A DNA stretch of 64,000 nt. Origin: JANMDU01 sp031418715 (GTDB lineage: Bacteria > Pseudomonadota > Gammaproteobacteria > Burkholderiales > Burkholderiaceae_C). Where the stretch lies: NCBI GenBank assembly GCA_031418715.1, contig JANOJL010000060.1:62001-126000 (forward strand). The letters are read 5' to 3'. Made by a program: the position numbers and the translations under genes. Positions 24,705 to 32,857 of this stretch are shown here, one piece after another. The notes below the pieces were generated by a model that worked only from the letters and a program-made list of their open reading frames with translations, did no database searches and was not told the DNA's origin. How positions within the stretch are numbered: position 1 is the stretch's first letter; each line of letters begins with the position of its first letter.

Positions 24705-25213
24705 GCACGCCCGATTTCTCTGCTGAAGCTGCCCCCGCCCACCGCAGCTTCCTCAAAACCAAACGCCCAGACGGCCTGAGCAATCTAAGCCACAGCGCCG
24801 CATGCCCCTGCCGCAGCGAAGAGCCCATCAGCCAAACGTATGGCGAATGCTGCGCCCTCTGGCACGTTGGCCTACAAGCCACTCCAAAGCGATTCGCCCC
24901 CACCCCCGAGCAACTCATGCGCTCGCGCTACAGCGCCTACGTGCTCAAACTCGGCGACTATCTGCTCGCCACTTGGTATGCTGAAAGCTCACCCGGCGAG
25001 ATCGATTTCCCGCCCACCAAATGGCTCGGCCTAGAAGTTAAAAGCAGCGCAGCCACAGGAGATGTCGGCGTGGTCGAATTCGTCGCCCGATACCGCGACA
25101 GTACAGGCCGCGCAGGCCGCCTGCACGAGATCAGCCGCTTCGTGCGCGAAGGCGCAGGCGAAATTGCACACTGGCTTTATGTCGATGGGCAATCGCCAGA
25201 AGAAGCGCCCTGA
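24701..25213 (+). CDS. YchJ-family (UPF0225) protein
   Basis: A 170-residue YchJ-like protein. The N-terminal SEC-C-like zinc motif CPCRS...YGECCALWH is followed by PTPEQLMRSRYSAYVLKLGDYLLATW, typical of the family, and by an NTF2-like domain ending FVREGAGEIAHWLYVDG. The usual second SEC-C motif at the C-terminus is not evident. Function is not established; such zinc motifs are often linked to protein binding. The ATGA overlap with the BepA-like gene indicates cotranslation. Confidence 0.85.
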   Translation: MSTPDFSAEAAPAHRSFLKTKRPDGLSNLSHSAACPCRSEEPISQTYGECCALWHVGLQATPKRFAPTPEQLMRSRYSAYVLKLGDYLLATWYAESSPGEIDFPPTKWLGLEVKSSAATGDVGVVEFVARYRDSTGRAGRLHEISRFVREGAGEIAHWLYVDGQSPEEAP

Positions 25214-25246
25214 CAAACCCCCAGCGAGTCCACGCATGAGCCCGCC

Positions 25247-25633
25247 ATGAGCCCACGTCTAATGGCCGATGCCATCCTCATCTTCCACGCACTCTTCATC
25301 GCGTTCGCCGTCTTTGGCGGCCTGATCGCCATCTGGCGATCAGGCGCATGGCGCTGTCTCCATCTGGCCTGCGCCGCATGGGCAGCCACCGTCGTCATCA
25401 TGGGCTTGCAATGCCCCCTTACCCCGCTTGAGCAAACCCTGCGCCAAGCCGTAGGTCAGCAAGGCTACCAAACCAGTTTCATCGAACACTACCTCCTAGC
25501 AGCCATCTACCCCGAAGGCCTGACCCGGCCCATCCAAATCGCGCTGGGCATCGGCGTGGTCGCATTCAACGCTTTGGTCTATAGCTTGGCTTATTTTTTC
25601 AAGCGAAAAGCTGCTTTGCCCGACGTGAAATAA
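25247..25633 (+). CDS. DUF2784 membrane protein
   Basis: A 128-residue inner-membrane protein with four hydrophobic segments: AILIFHALFIAFAVFGGLIAIW, HLACAAWAATVVIMGLQCPLTPLE, SFIEHYLLAAIYPEG and ALGIGVVAFNALVYSLAYFF. The CPLTPLEQxLR stretch is characteristic of DUF2784. No function is known. It begins 33 bp after the YchJ gene and is probably the last gene of that operon. A partial dispersed repeat follows its stop by a few bases. Confidence 0.85.
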   Translation: MSPRLMADAILIFHALFIAFAVFGGLIAIWRSGAWRCLHLACAAWAATVVIMGLQCPLTPLEQTLRQAVGQQGYQTSFIEHYLLAAIYPEGLTRPIQIALGIGVVAFNALVYSLAYFFKRKAALPDVK

Positions 25634-25641
25634 GCGCTTAG

Positions 25642-25659
25642 TGCTATTGAATTTGTAGC
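25642..25659 (+). repeat. Half copy of the dispersed repeat
   Basis: TGCTATTGAATTTGTAGC corresponds to the palindromic half. The CCGTTATA half upstream is not recognisable. Confidence 0.55.
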
Positions 25660-25688
25660 GTTAAGACATCAGCGAAAAAGGGGTCGGG

Positions 25689-25773
25689 AAAATGGGGTCA
25701 GATCACAATTCAAGACACTCAAGCTCCCGGCGCGAATTCAACTGCAGACGAAATTGTGCTCTGACCCCATTTT
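25689..25773. repeat. Palindromic GGGGTCAGA element (REP/MITE-like)
   Basis: Arms of 22 bp, AAAATGGGGTCAGATCACAATT and its complement, differ at one position and flank a 41-bp centre. The TGGGGTCAGA..CACAATT arm resembles ends I associate with short non-autonomous elements mobilised by REP-associated tyrosine transposases in proteobacteria. No transposase is in the window. The element sits just before the YhcG-like nuclease gene. Confidence 0.7.
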
Positions 25774-26045
25774 TCTCTCCCCGGCGAGTGATCCTCTTTG
25801 ATTGAACTCTTGAGCGCTCCAACTGTTTCACACCACCTTTCGCACCTGCGGCCTACCGTTGTGCAGTCGTCTCGTAAACTTTTTTGAAAACACACGCGAT
25901 AGCGGCCATAACAATCTTGCCCTCTCCCCGCGCGCCTTCCAAAAAAAATTCCAATCCAACCGCCCAACGGTCTCCGCTTCATAGGTAGTTGGCAGGCTAA
26001 AAATCTCTTATCGCTCCATTATTACTGTTTACAATTACAGTTAAT
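25774..26045. other. Non-coding stretch before the YhcG-like gene
   Basis: No convincing reading frame. Near the end, ACTGT and ACAGT in ACTGTTTACAATTACAGT form a short inverted repeat a few bases before the ATG at 26046, a possible promoter or operator. Confidence 0.4.
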
Positions 26046-27065
26046 ATGCCCGATATCACCCCACTCCCCGCCGATTACGCAGCCTGGCTCGCAGAGCTCA
26101 AAACCCGTATTCACAGCGCCCAGCAACGCGCCTCCCTCGCAGTCAACCGTGAGCTGGTGCTCCTGTATTGGCAGATCGGGCAAGACATTCTGGCCAGACA
26201 AGGCCGCGAAGGCTGGGGCACGAAAGTGATTGAGCGGCTGGCGCAGGATTTGCGCAATGCGTTTCCGGATATGAAGGGGTTTTCGCCACGAAACCTCAAA
26301 TACATGCGCTCTTTTGCCGAGGCTTGGCCAGATGGGGAGTTTGTGCAGCAAGCTGCTGCACAATTGCCATGGTTTCATCTGTGCACGCTGATCGATAAGC
26401 TGAAAACATCTCAGGAGCGCGAGTGGTATCTGCATAAAGCCATCGAACACAACTGGTCGCGCAATATCCTAGTCATCCAGATCGAAACCAAGCTTCACGA
26501 GCGCAACGGCCAAGCCATCACAAACTTCAAAGACCGCCTGCCCGCCCCCTTCTCGGATCTCGCCCGCGAATCGCTCAAAGATCCCTATCGATTAGACTTC
26601 TTGGGCTTAGGCGCAGAGTCACAAGAAAAGGCCCTCGAAGATGCCATCGTCCAACACATCACCAAATTTCTCCTAGAGCTAGGCGCAGGCTTTGCCTTCG
26701 TGGGCAGGCAAGTGCATATCGAGGTCGGCGGCGATGATTTCTTCATTGATCTGCTCTTCTACCACCTCAAGCTGCGCTGCTACGTCGTCGTCGAACTCAA
26801 AGCCGGCGCATTCAAGCCCGAGCATGCAGGCCAACTGAGCTTTTACCTCTCCACCGTTGATGCCCAAATGAAAGCAGAACACGACGCGCCCACCATCGGC
26901 CTGCTGCTGTGCAAAAGCAAAAACAAAGTGGTGGCTGAATATGCTTTGCGCGATTCCAGCAAACCCATCGGCGTAGCCGAATACCAACTCATCGAAGCCC
27001 TCCCCGCAGACCTACAAAGCGACCTGCCGAGCATTGAGGCGATTGAGCAGGCTTTGTCTGATTGA
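26046..27065 (+). CDS. YhcG-like PDDEXK nuclease (DUF1016)
   Basis: A 339-residue protein of the YhcG/PDDEXK_3 family. The N-terminal DUF1016 domain contains LLYWQIGQDILARQ, WGTKVIERLAQDLRNAFP and GFSPRNLKYMRSFAE. The C-terminal nuclease domain has FFIDLLFYH and YVVVELKAGAFKPEHAGQL, giving the D...E-x-K active site. These proteins occur as mobile accessory genes, often near restriction systems; a structural role in DNA processing is proposed but not settled. Here it stands alone between a palindromic element and repeat remnants, which suggests recent gain. Confidence 0.9.
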   Translation: MPDITPLPADYAAWLAELKTRIHSAQQRASLAVNRELVLLYWQIGQDILARQGREGWGTKVIERLAQDLRNAFPDMKGFSPRNLKYMRSFAEAWPDGEFVQQAAAQLPWFHLCTLIDKLKTSQEREWYLHKAIEHNWSRNILVIQIETKLHERNGQAITNFKDRLPAPFSDLARESLKDPYRLDFLGLGAESQEKALEDAIVQHITKFLLELGAGFAFVGRQVHIEVGGDDFFIDLLFYHLKLRCYVVVELKAGAFKPEHAGQLSFYLSTVDAQMKAEHDAPTIGLLLCKSKNKVVAEYALRDSSKPIGVAEYQLIEALPADLQSDLPSIEAIEQALSD

Positions 27066-27090
27066 TTTTGAAGAGTTTTCAGACTATGGC

Positions 27091-27130
27091 CCGCGTATTT
27101 ACTGAACTGAGCGCTACCAAATAACTAGTA
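27091..27130 (+). repeat. Strongly diverged copy of the dispersed repeat
   Basis: CCGCGTATTTACTGAACTGAG then GCTACCAAATAACTAGTA keeps the spacing and parts of both halves. It lies just after the YhcG-like gene. Confidence 0.45.
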
Positions 27131-27136
27131 CTTTAC

Positions 27137-27493
27137 TTATTCCACTTCATCTGAACGAATTTTGCAACCCCAGTTCACGCCACGAATCGCTGGATACTCA
27201 CATAGAGCATCTACTCTTTCCCTGTAAGTTTTCTCGATGCAGAACACATCCAGGCAATCGTTGCGTTTTAGTAGCCAGTCCCGCTGAGTTCGGATTAAAT
27301 GGTTTCGAGCTTGAGAACCAATATCTGTTGCCATGCTGCCTTGGTAGTTCCGATCAACGGCCATATCCAAGCGCCGCAGCGTGCTGCTGGCGCAGATTTG
27401 CAATTCTATTTTGGTGATAGCTTTGTCGCAGTTGATCGGCGCGGCGCTGGCCTGCTGGGCCACACAAACCAGTATTCCCCAGAACACTCTCAT
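27137..27493 (-). CDS. LprI-like secreted protein (DUF1311)
   Basis: A 118-residue secreted protein. A signal peptide (MRVFWGILVCVAQQASA) precedes the mature PINCDKAITKIELQICASSTLRRLD. The spaced cysteines and the WLLKRNDC..CIEKTYRERVDAL motif match the LprI/DUF1311 family. The mycobacterial LprI inhibits host lysozyme, but the role in free-living bacteria is unknown. It starts 13 bp after topB and may be read from the topB transcript. A GTG four codons upstream is an alternative start. Confidence 0.85.
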   Translation of the reverse strand: MRVFWGILVCVAQQASAAPINCDKAITKIELQICASSTLRRLDMAVDRNYQGSMATDIGSQARNHLIRTQRDWLLKRNDCLDVFCIEKTYRERVDALCEYPAIRGVNWGCKIRSDEVE

Positions 27494-27506
27494 AGCAAAT
27501 ACCACA

Positions 27507-30506
27507 TCAGCTCAAATGCTTACCAATCAAGCCAGCAATTTCAAACATCGTGACTGAATCCTTACCGAACAAAGGTTTGAGTTTGGCATCTGAATTGATC
27601 GTACGTTTGTCTTTGGCGTCTTGCAGGTTTTGGGCTTTGATGTAATCCCAAAGCTTTTTGGTGACTTCGCCACGGCCGTATAAGCCTTCGCCGATGACCG
27701 CAGCCAGCGCTGCGCTTGGCTTCAAGGTGCCTGCGCGGGGAGCAGCTTTGGCTTTTGGTGCTGCAGCTTTCTTCGCTGCGGGTGCTTTCTTCACGGCTAC
27801 TTTTTTCGCGGCGGGCACCTTGGCTGCTACGGATTTGGCTGCGGCTTTCTTCGCTGCTGGCGCCTTGGCTGCCGCCGTTTTGCCGGCGGCTGTTTTACGC
27901 GGTGGGAATTTACTGTCTCGCGGCTCGAAAGCAAAATTCACTTTGCCAGCTTCGGCATCCCAAGCCAGGAAGGCTTTGAAGCTGCGACGGGTGCGCATGC
28001 TGACGAATTTGTCGAGCAGATCGGTTTTGCCAGTCTCAAGGAGCTTGGTCATTTGCTCGCGCTCGATGGGCTGCTGCAAGATGATTTGGCCGCTCTTGAA
28101 ATCGCAGCTGGGTGTGGGCTGCGCCTCGGTGGGCACGGATTTTTCGCAGACGTAGCTCTTGCCGAAGGCTTTGACCGGGCTGCCGCATTTCAGGCATGCC
28201 CCGAGAGACACTTCTGCCGATAAATCCACAATCTCGCCGGTTTCAGCGGCTCGTGCCTCGTCGCCAAAATCGAATTCGAGCTTCCAGTTTTTGTCCTCTT
28301 CGTTGTATTTGATGACCATCTCGGCCACGAAAGGCCAGCCTGCTTTGGAGCGAAAGCCCTCCAATGGGCCGATGTGTTTATCGCGCAGGAATTGCTCGAC
28401 TTCGGCCACTTCAAAGGTGCGGCCTGCAGGCGATTTACCGAAGCTGAAGCCGCAGCCTTCTTTTTGCGCTTCGCCTTCAATGAGCGCTTTCACGGGCGCG
28501 CCGGGCACGCCCGTGCAGGTGTAGCGGCGGTAGTTTTCTTTCACAATGCCGCCGCAATTGGGGCAAGGCGCAACAAGCGTGGCGTAGTCGCCGGGCACGG
28601 TGTCGCGGTCGTATTCTTTGGCTTTGCGCACGATTTTCTCGGTCATCGCGGCAATATCGGCCATGAAATCTGCGCGGGAGAGCTTGCCTTTTTCCATCAA
28701 GGCGAGCTTGCTTTCCCACTCGCCCGTTAATTCCGGCTTGGAAAGCTCTTCCACATCCAGGCCGCGCAAAAGCGTCATGAGCTGGAAGGCTTTGGCGGTG
28801 GGAATCATCTCGCGGCCTTCGCGCAGCATGTATTTCTCATTCAGCAAGCCTTCGATGGTGGCGGCGCGGGTGGCGGGCGTGCCCAAGCCTTTTTCGCTCA
28901 GAGCTTCGCGCAGTTCGTCGTCTTCTACGAATTTGCCTGCGCCTTCCATGGCGCCGAGCAAGGTGGCTTCGGAGTAGCGCGCGGGTGGGCGGGTTTTGAG
29001 GCCTTTGGCTTCAACGGTTTCGTTGCGCACCATTTCGCCGGGTTTGACGGGCATCAAAGTTTTGCTGTTTTCGCCCTCTTTTTTCTCCATCTCATCGTCG
29101 GCTTCTTTGCCGTAGATGGCGAGCCAACCGGGCTTGACGAGCACTTTGCCTTCGGATTTGAAGTTATGGTTGAGCGCTGTCGTGATGCGGGTGGTGATTT
29201 GGTATTCAGCTGATGGGAAAAACACCGCCATGAAGCGGCGCACAACCAAGGTGTAGAGCTTGAATTCAGCCTCGCTCAGGTTGCTGGGCGATTGCAGCGT
29301 GGGGATGATGGCAAAGTGGTCGCTCACCTTGGCGTTGTCAAAAATACGCTTGGATGGCTTGATGTAGCCGTTGTTGAGCGCCACAGCGGCATGCGGCTCC
29401 AGATGCTTGTGGCCGCAATCGGCCAGCATCTCGAAGGTTTGCTTCACCACGGGCACATAGTCTTCAGGCAAATAGCGTGAATCAGTACGCGGGTAGGTGA
29501 GCGCTTTGTGGCGCTCATACAAAGATTGCGCCAGTTGCAGTGTGGTCTTCGCAGAGAAACCAAATTTGCCATTGGCCTCGCGCTGCAAGCTCGTTAGGTC
29601 AAACAGGCCGGGCGAAGCTTGCGTGCTGGGCTTGGATTCTTCGGAAACGCTGGCGGCTTTGCTGCGCACAGCATCTGCAATCGAGCGAGCGGTTTTTTCG
29701 TCCCAAATACGGTCAGCGCGGTGGTCTGCATCTTCGCCTTTTTTGAATTTCGGATCAAACCATTTGGCGGGGTATTCGCCAGCTTCGGCGATGTAGGTGG
29801 CGTGAATCTCCCAATAATCCCGAGAGATGTGTTTGCGGATTTGCTCTTCGCGCACCACCACTACGGCAAGAGTTGGCGTTTGCACACGGCCTACAGTGGT
29901 CAAGAAAAAACCACCATCGCGGGAATTGAAAGCCGTCATGGCGCGGGTGCCGTTGATGCCCACAAGCCAATCAGCCTCGCTTCTGCTACGTGCGGCATCG
30001 GCCAACGGGCGCATCTCTTTATCAGAGCGCAGCTTGTCAAAGCCATCGCGGATGGCCTGCGGCGTCATGCTTTGCAGCCACAGGCGCGTGACGGGTTTGC
30101 CCAGAGGCGTGTGTTTGCCGCCCTTATCGGAGCCGGCATATTGCTCGATCAAGCGGAAGATCAACTCGCCCTCGCGCCCTGCGTCGCAAGCATTGATCAA
30201 AGCGCTCACGTCTTTGCGTTTGGCCAATCTGACGACGGCATTCAGCCGCGTCTTGGTTTTGTCTACCGGCTTCAAATCAAAATGCGGCGGAATCACTGGC
30301 AGATTGGCAAAGCTCCATTTGCCGCGCTTCACGTCAAATTCTTCTGGCGCTTGAATCTCCACCAAATGGCCCACGGCGGAGCTGACAACGTATCTTTCGC
30401 TCTCAAAGTATTCGTCGTGCTTTTCGAATTTTCCAGCGGTCGGCGTGAGCGCACGAACGATGTCTTGGGCGACGGAAGGCTTCTCAGCAATGATCAAGGT
30501 TTTCAT
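27507..30506 (-). CDS. topB: DNA topoisomerase III with C-terminal SWIB domain
   Basis: A 999-residue type IA topoisomerase that decatenates and relaxes negatively supercoiled DNA. The ATG at 30506 gives MKTLIIAEKPSVAQD. Catalytic features: Glu8, the TOPRIM DAGREGE (Asp108), and nucleophile Tyr338 in ALTYPRTDSRY. Two cysteine zinc ribbons follow (CPNCGG..CTG and CLKCGS..CEKS). Residues about 870-927 are a Lys/Ala/Pro-rich, histone-H1-like linker with repeated PAAKKA units. The last ~72 residues are a SWIB domain (LKPSAALAAVIGEGLYGRGEVTKKLWDYI...). SWIB fusions to topoisomerase are known in Chlamydia and some proteobacteria. It is divergent from a SET-domain gene. Confidence 0.95.
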   Translation of the reverse strand: MKTLIIAEKPSVAQDIVRALTPTAGKFEKHDEYFESERYVVSSAVGHLVEIQAPEEFDVKRGKWSFANLPVIPPHFDLKPVDKTKTRLNAVVRLAKRKDVSALINACDAGREGELIFRLIEQYAGSDKGGKHTPLGKPVTRLWLQSMTPQAIRDGFDKLRSDKEMRPLADAARSRSEADWLVGINGTRAMTAFNSRDGGFFLTTVGRVQTPTLAVVVVREEQIRKHISRDYWEIHATYIAEAGEYPAKWFDPKFKKGEDADHRADRIWDEKTARSIADAVRSKAASVSEESKPSTQASPGLFDLTSLQREANGKFGFSAKTTLQLAQSLYERHKALTYPRTDSRYLPEDYVPVVKQTFEMLADCGHKHLEPHAAVALNNGYIKPSKRIFDNAKVSDHFAIIPTLQSPSNLSEAEFKLYTLVVRRFMAVFFPSAEYQITTRITTALNHNFKSEGKVLVKPGWLAIYGKEADDEMEKKEGENSKTLMPVKPGEMVRNETVEAKGLKTRPPARYSEATLLGAMEGAGKFVEDDELREALSEKGLGTPATRAATIEGLLNEKYMLREGREMIPTAKAFQLMTLLRGLDVEELSKPELTGEWESKLALMEKGKLSRADFMADIAAMTEKIVRKAKEYDRDTVPGDYATLVAPCPNCGGIVKENYRRYTCTGVPGAPVKALIEGEAQKEGCGFSFGKSPAGRTFEVAEVEQFLRDKHIGPLEGFRSKAGWPFVAEMVIKYNEEDKNWKLEFDFGDEARAAETGEIVDLSAEVSLGACLKCGSPVKAFGKSYVCEKSVPTEAQPTPSCDFKSGQIILQQPIEREQMTKLLETGKTDLLDKFVSMRTRRSFKAFLAWDAEAGKVNFAFEPRDSKFPPRKTAAGKTAAAKAPAAKKAAAKSVAAKVPAAKKVAVKKAPAAKKAAAPKAKAAPRAGTLKPSAALAAVIGEGLYGRGEVTKKLWDYIKAQNLQDAKDKRTINSDAKLKPLFGKDSVTMFEIAGLIGKHLS

Positions 30507-30526
30507 ATCAGTACAATCAGGTTTCT

Positions 30527-30585
30527 CGCGCATGCGCAGGTGCGCACACGTACACACATGCGCGCGCCTGCGCACATGTGCATAT
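30527..30585. promoter_or_regulatory. Z-DNA-prone alternating tract between topB and the SET gene
   Basis: Three almost contiguous runs of strictly alternating purine/pyrimidine: 30527-30538 (12 nt), 30540-30567 (28 nt) and 30569-30585 (17 nt), rich in CG and CA/TG steps. Inside is an inverted repeat TGCGCAGGTGCGC (30533-30545) with GCGCGCCTGCGCA (30562-30574), 12 of 13 pairs. It occupies the 124-bp divergent promoter region. Such DNA flips to Z-form or cruciform under negative supercoiling, which TopB changes. Confidence 0.7.
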
Positions 30586-30630
30586 TCAACATACCAAATT
30601 TTTCGGCACTTTGCCAAATTTAGTTTTTTC

Positions 30631-31125
30631 ATGCCTGCCAAAAAATCTTCTCCTTACGTTCAGCCCCCGCAAATTACGGAGCGCCTGATCGAGGTGCGTG
30701 CCTCGGGCATTCATGGCAACGGCATGTATGCCCTGCGCGATATTCCAGCGGGGCAAATCCTCATGGAATACCAAGGCCGCATCATCTCTTGGAAAGAGGC
30801 CCTGCGCCGCCATCCGCATGATCCGAGCCAGCCCAACCACACGTTTTACTTCTCGCTGGCAGACGGCCGATGCATCGATGGCAACGATAACGGCAACGAT
30901 TCCCGCTGGATCAACCACGCCTGCAAGCCCAATTGTGAAGCCGATGAAGACGAAACCCATCAGCGCGTTTGGATCAAGGCGCTGCGTGATCTCAAAAAAG
31001 GCGACGAACTGTTTTACGATTACGGCTTGGTGATTGACGAGCCCTACACGAAGAAACTCAAGGCGGAATACCAATGCCTTTGCGGCGCGAAGAAATGCCG
31101 GGGCACAATGTTGGCAAAAAAATGA
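30631..31125 (+). CDS. SET-domain protein-lysine methyltransferase
   Basis: A 164-residue SET domain protein, predicted to transfer methyl groups from S-adenosylmethionine to lysines. All landmarks are present: SGIHGNGMYAL near residue 25, the AdoMet-binding SRWINHACKPNCEA (residues 91-104), ELFYDYGL at 126-133 with the catalytic Tyr, and a post-SET zinc motif CLCGAKKCRG at 149-158. The ATG at 30631 is chosen since the domain begins soon after. Its target is unknown; the divergent TopB with a lysine-rich tail and SWIB domain is an obvious candidate. The stop overlaps the birA start. Confidence 0.92.
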   Translation: MPAKKSSPYVQPPQITERLIEVRASGIHGNGMYALRDIPAGQILMEYQGRIISWKEALRRHPHDPSQPNHTFYFSLADGRCIDGNDNGNDSRWINHACKPNCEADEDETHQRVWIKALRDLKKGDELFYDYGLVIDEPYTKKLKAEYQCLCGAKKCRGTMLAKK

Positions 31126-32003
31126 GCGCCGACGAGCCGCCTCTTGGTGCGAAGGCCTCCTCGGGGGGCAGCGCACCTCGCGAAGCCGGGGGGCGAGGGG
31201 GCTACATGCCTTGGCCTGCGGAGTCGATTTGGCAGCAAGTGATGGCGCTGGGTTTGCCATCGCTGGCCAATTTCAGCGTCGAAATTCTGCCCGAGATCGA
31301 TTCCACCAACACCGAGCTGATGCGCCGCGCACGCGCTGGGCGCACCGAGCCCACGCTGTTGGTGGCAGAAACGCAAACTGCAGGGCGCGGGCGCATGGGG
31401 CGCGGTTGGCTCTCCAGCCCCGGCAATTCGCTCACCTTTTCTTTCGGCATCAGCCTCGCGCCGATCAGCTGGGAAGGGCTGAGCTTGGCGGTGGGCGTGA
31501 GCGTGGCGGAGAGCCTGAACGCTTCACATGCAGCGGCGGTTCAGCTCAAATGGCCCAACGATCTGTGGCTGCAAGACCGCAAGCTGGCTGGTATTTTGAT
31601 TGAGACGGCCAGCATGCCGCAACCTGCTAAATCGCAGGAGCGCTTCGCCGTGATCGGCATCGGCATCAACATCGCCGCCCGCCCAGCAAGCCCTGATTTG
31701 CGCCAAAGCCCCGCTTGGCTGCAAGAATTTCAGCCCACCGGCAGCCCGCAAACGGCTCTAGAGCAGCTTTTTTCACATTTATTGGGCAATATGCTGCTTT
31801 TTGAGCGCGAAGGCTTTGCGGCCTTTTCCAGCCGCTTTGCTGCCCGCGATGCTTTAATAGGCCGCGAAGTCACGCTAAGCGATGGCCAACAAGGACGGGC
31901 GCAAGGTGTGGAAAGCAGCGGTGCGCTGTTGGTGCATACTTCGCTTGGGCTTCAACGTGTGGCAAGCCAAGAGGTGAGCGTGCGCCCCACGCTTAAAGCC
32001 TGA
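31122..32003 (+). CDS. birA: Biotin-[acetyl-CoA-carboxylase] ligase
   Basis: Attaches biotin to the carboxyl carrier protein. It lacks the N-terminal DNA-binding domain, so it is an enzyme only. Signatures: EIDSTNTELMRRA, AETQTAGRGRMGRGW (biotinyl-AMP loop), LKWPNDLWLQDRKLAGILIE with the catalytic Lys, and a C-terminal SH3-like domain (GREVTLSDGQQGRAQGV). The ATG at 31122 overlaps the SET gene stop, but the first ~28 residues are encoded by very G-rich DNA and look non-conserved; MPWPAESIW at 31206 is a plausible alternative start. Confidence 0.92.
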   Translation: MSADEPPLGAKASSGGSAPREAGGRGGYMPWPAESIWQQVMALGLPSLANFSVEILPEIDSTNTELMRRARAGRTEPTLLVAETQTAGRGRMGRGWLSSPGNSLTFSFGISLAPISWEGLSLAVGVSVAESLNASHAAAVQLKWPNDLWLQDRKLAGILIETASMPQPAKSQERFAVIGIGINIAARPASPDLRQSPAWLQEFQPTGSPQTALEQLFSHLLGNMLLFEREGFAAFSSRFAARDALIGREVTLSDGQQGRAQGVESSGALLVHTSLGLQRVASQEVSVRPTLKA

Positions 32004-32037
32004 CCCGAAGTTTCACCCGTAGTTTGACCTTTATCCC

Positions 32038-32700
32038 ATGCTGAGATTTTTCGTTTTATTGCTGATTTTGGCCAACGGCGCTTATTTTGCGTGGTCGCAA
32101 GGCCTGCTGGCCAGCCTCGGCTTCGCGCCAGCGGTGCAAACCGAGCCGCAGCGCCTTCAAGCCCAAATCAAGCCCGATGCCATTCGATTACTCAACAATA
32201 CCGAAGCCAAGCGCGTCGACGCCTTGGCCGCCGCGCCGCCACCCAAGCCGTCCGAATGCCTACAAACCGCCCTACTGAGCGAGAGCCAAGCCAGCGCCGT
32301 GCGCACAGCCGCTGCCAGCTTGCCCGCAAGCAGCTGGAGCTTAGAAAACACTGTCGAACCCGCCCGTTGGATCGTGTACATGGGCAAATACGCTTCCCCT
32401 GAGGCGCTGGCATTGAAGAAAACAGAGCTACGCGGTTTGAACATGAGCTTCGAAACACTGAAGAACCCTACGCTAGAGCCTGGGGTGTCCCTGGGCGCAT
32501 TCGCCACGCAGTCCCAGGCCAACGAAGCCCTCGCCGCAGCTGCCAAGCGCGGTGTGCGCACAGGCAAAGTCATCCAAGAATTGCCCGAGCGCAAAGGTTT
32601 CTATCTCAAGCTCCCAGCAGTCGATGACACCCTGCGGACGCAGCTCGACGGCATCAAATCCGCCGTGGGCACTGGCGGGTTATCTATTTGCAAGGCTTGA
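32038..32700 (+). CDS. SPOR-domain membrane protein
   Basis: A 220-residue protein with an N-terminal membrane anchor (MLRFFVLLLILANGAYFAW). A variable Pro/Ala region is followed by a C-terminal SPOR-like domain (WIVYMGKYASPEALALKKTELRGL, VSLGAFATQSQANEALAAAAKRGV). SPOR domains bind denuded peptidoglycan at the septum. In related genomes such a gene follows birA and coaX; here coaX (type III pantothenate kinase) is missing between them. Role: envelope/cell division, inferred only. Confidence 0.8.
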   Translation: MLRFFVLLLILANGAYFAWSQGLLASLGFAPAVQTEPQRLQAQIKPDAIRLLNNTEAKRVDALAAAPPPKPSECLQTALLSESQASAVRTAAASLPASSWSLENTVEPARWIVYMGKYASPEALALKKTELRGLNMSFETLKNPTLEPGVSLGAFATQSQANEALAAAAKRGVRTGKVIQELPERKGFYLKLPAVDDTLRTQLDGIKSAVGTGGLSICKA

Positions 32701-32702
32701 TT

Positions 32703-32746
32703 TGCTATTTAATTGATAGCTATTTACCCAGGATTTATAACGGGTA
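32703..32746 (-). repeat. Dispersed CCGTTATA/TGCTATT repeat, copy after the SPOR gene
   Basis: On the minus strand CCCGTTATAAATCCTGGG is followed by the palindromic half GCTATCAATTAAATAGC. TACCC (32725-32729) and GGGTA (32742-32746) pair around the CCGTTATA segment. It begins 3 bp after the SPOR stop. Confidence 0.85.
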
Positions 32747-32803
32747 CAGCCCTAAAACGCTTAAAAATCAAGCCACAAACACGCGCCAAGTAAAATACAG
32801 TCT

Positions 32804-32818
32804 GTTGCGCTGCGCAAC
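32804..32818. promoter_or_regulatory. Palindrome in the BMP-guaD promoter
   Basis: GTTGCGC-T-GCGCAAC is a perfect 7-bp inverted repeat placed 7 bp after a TAAAAT (-10-like) box, so it would overlap the transcription start. It is probably an operator for the purine uptake/degradation genes downstream. Confidence 0.5.
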
Positions 32819-32857
32819 GCCAATTTCTCAACCCCCGCAGCCATGTAGAGGACTACC

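Noticed and set aside
25719..25982. 87-codon open frame on the minus strand over the palindromic element
   Set aside because: It is composed largely of the element and flanking non-coding DNA; no transposase motif could be identified.
29619..30623. 334-codon open frame opposite topB
   Set aside because: It lies antisense to the catalytic domains of TopB and has no recognisable motif.
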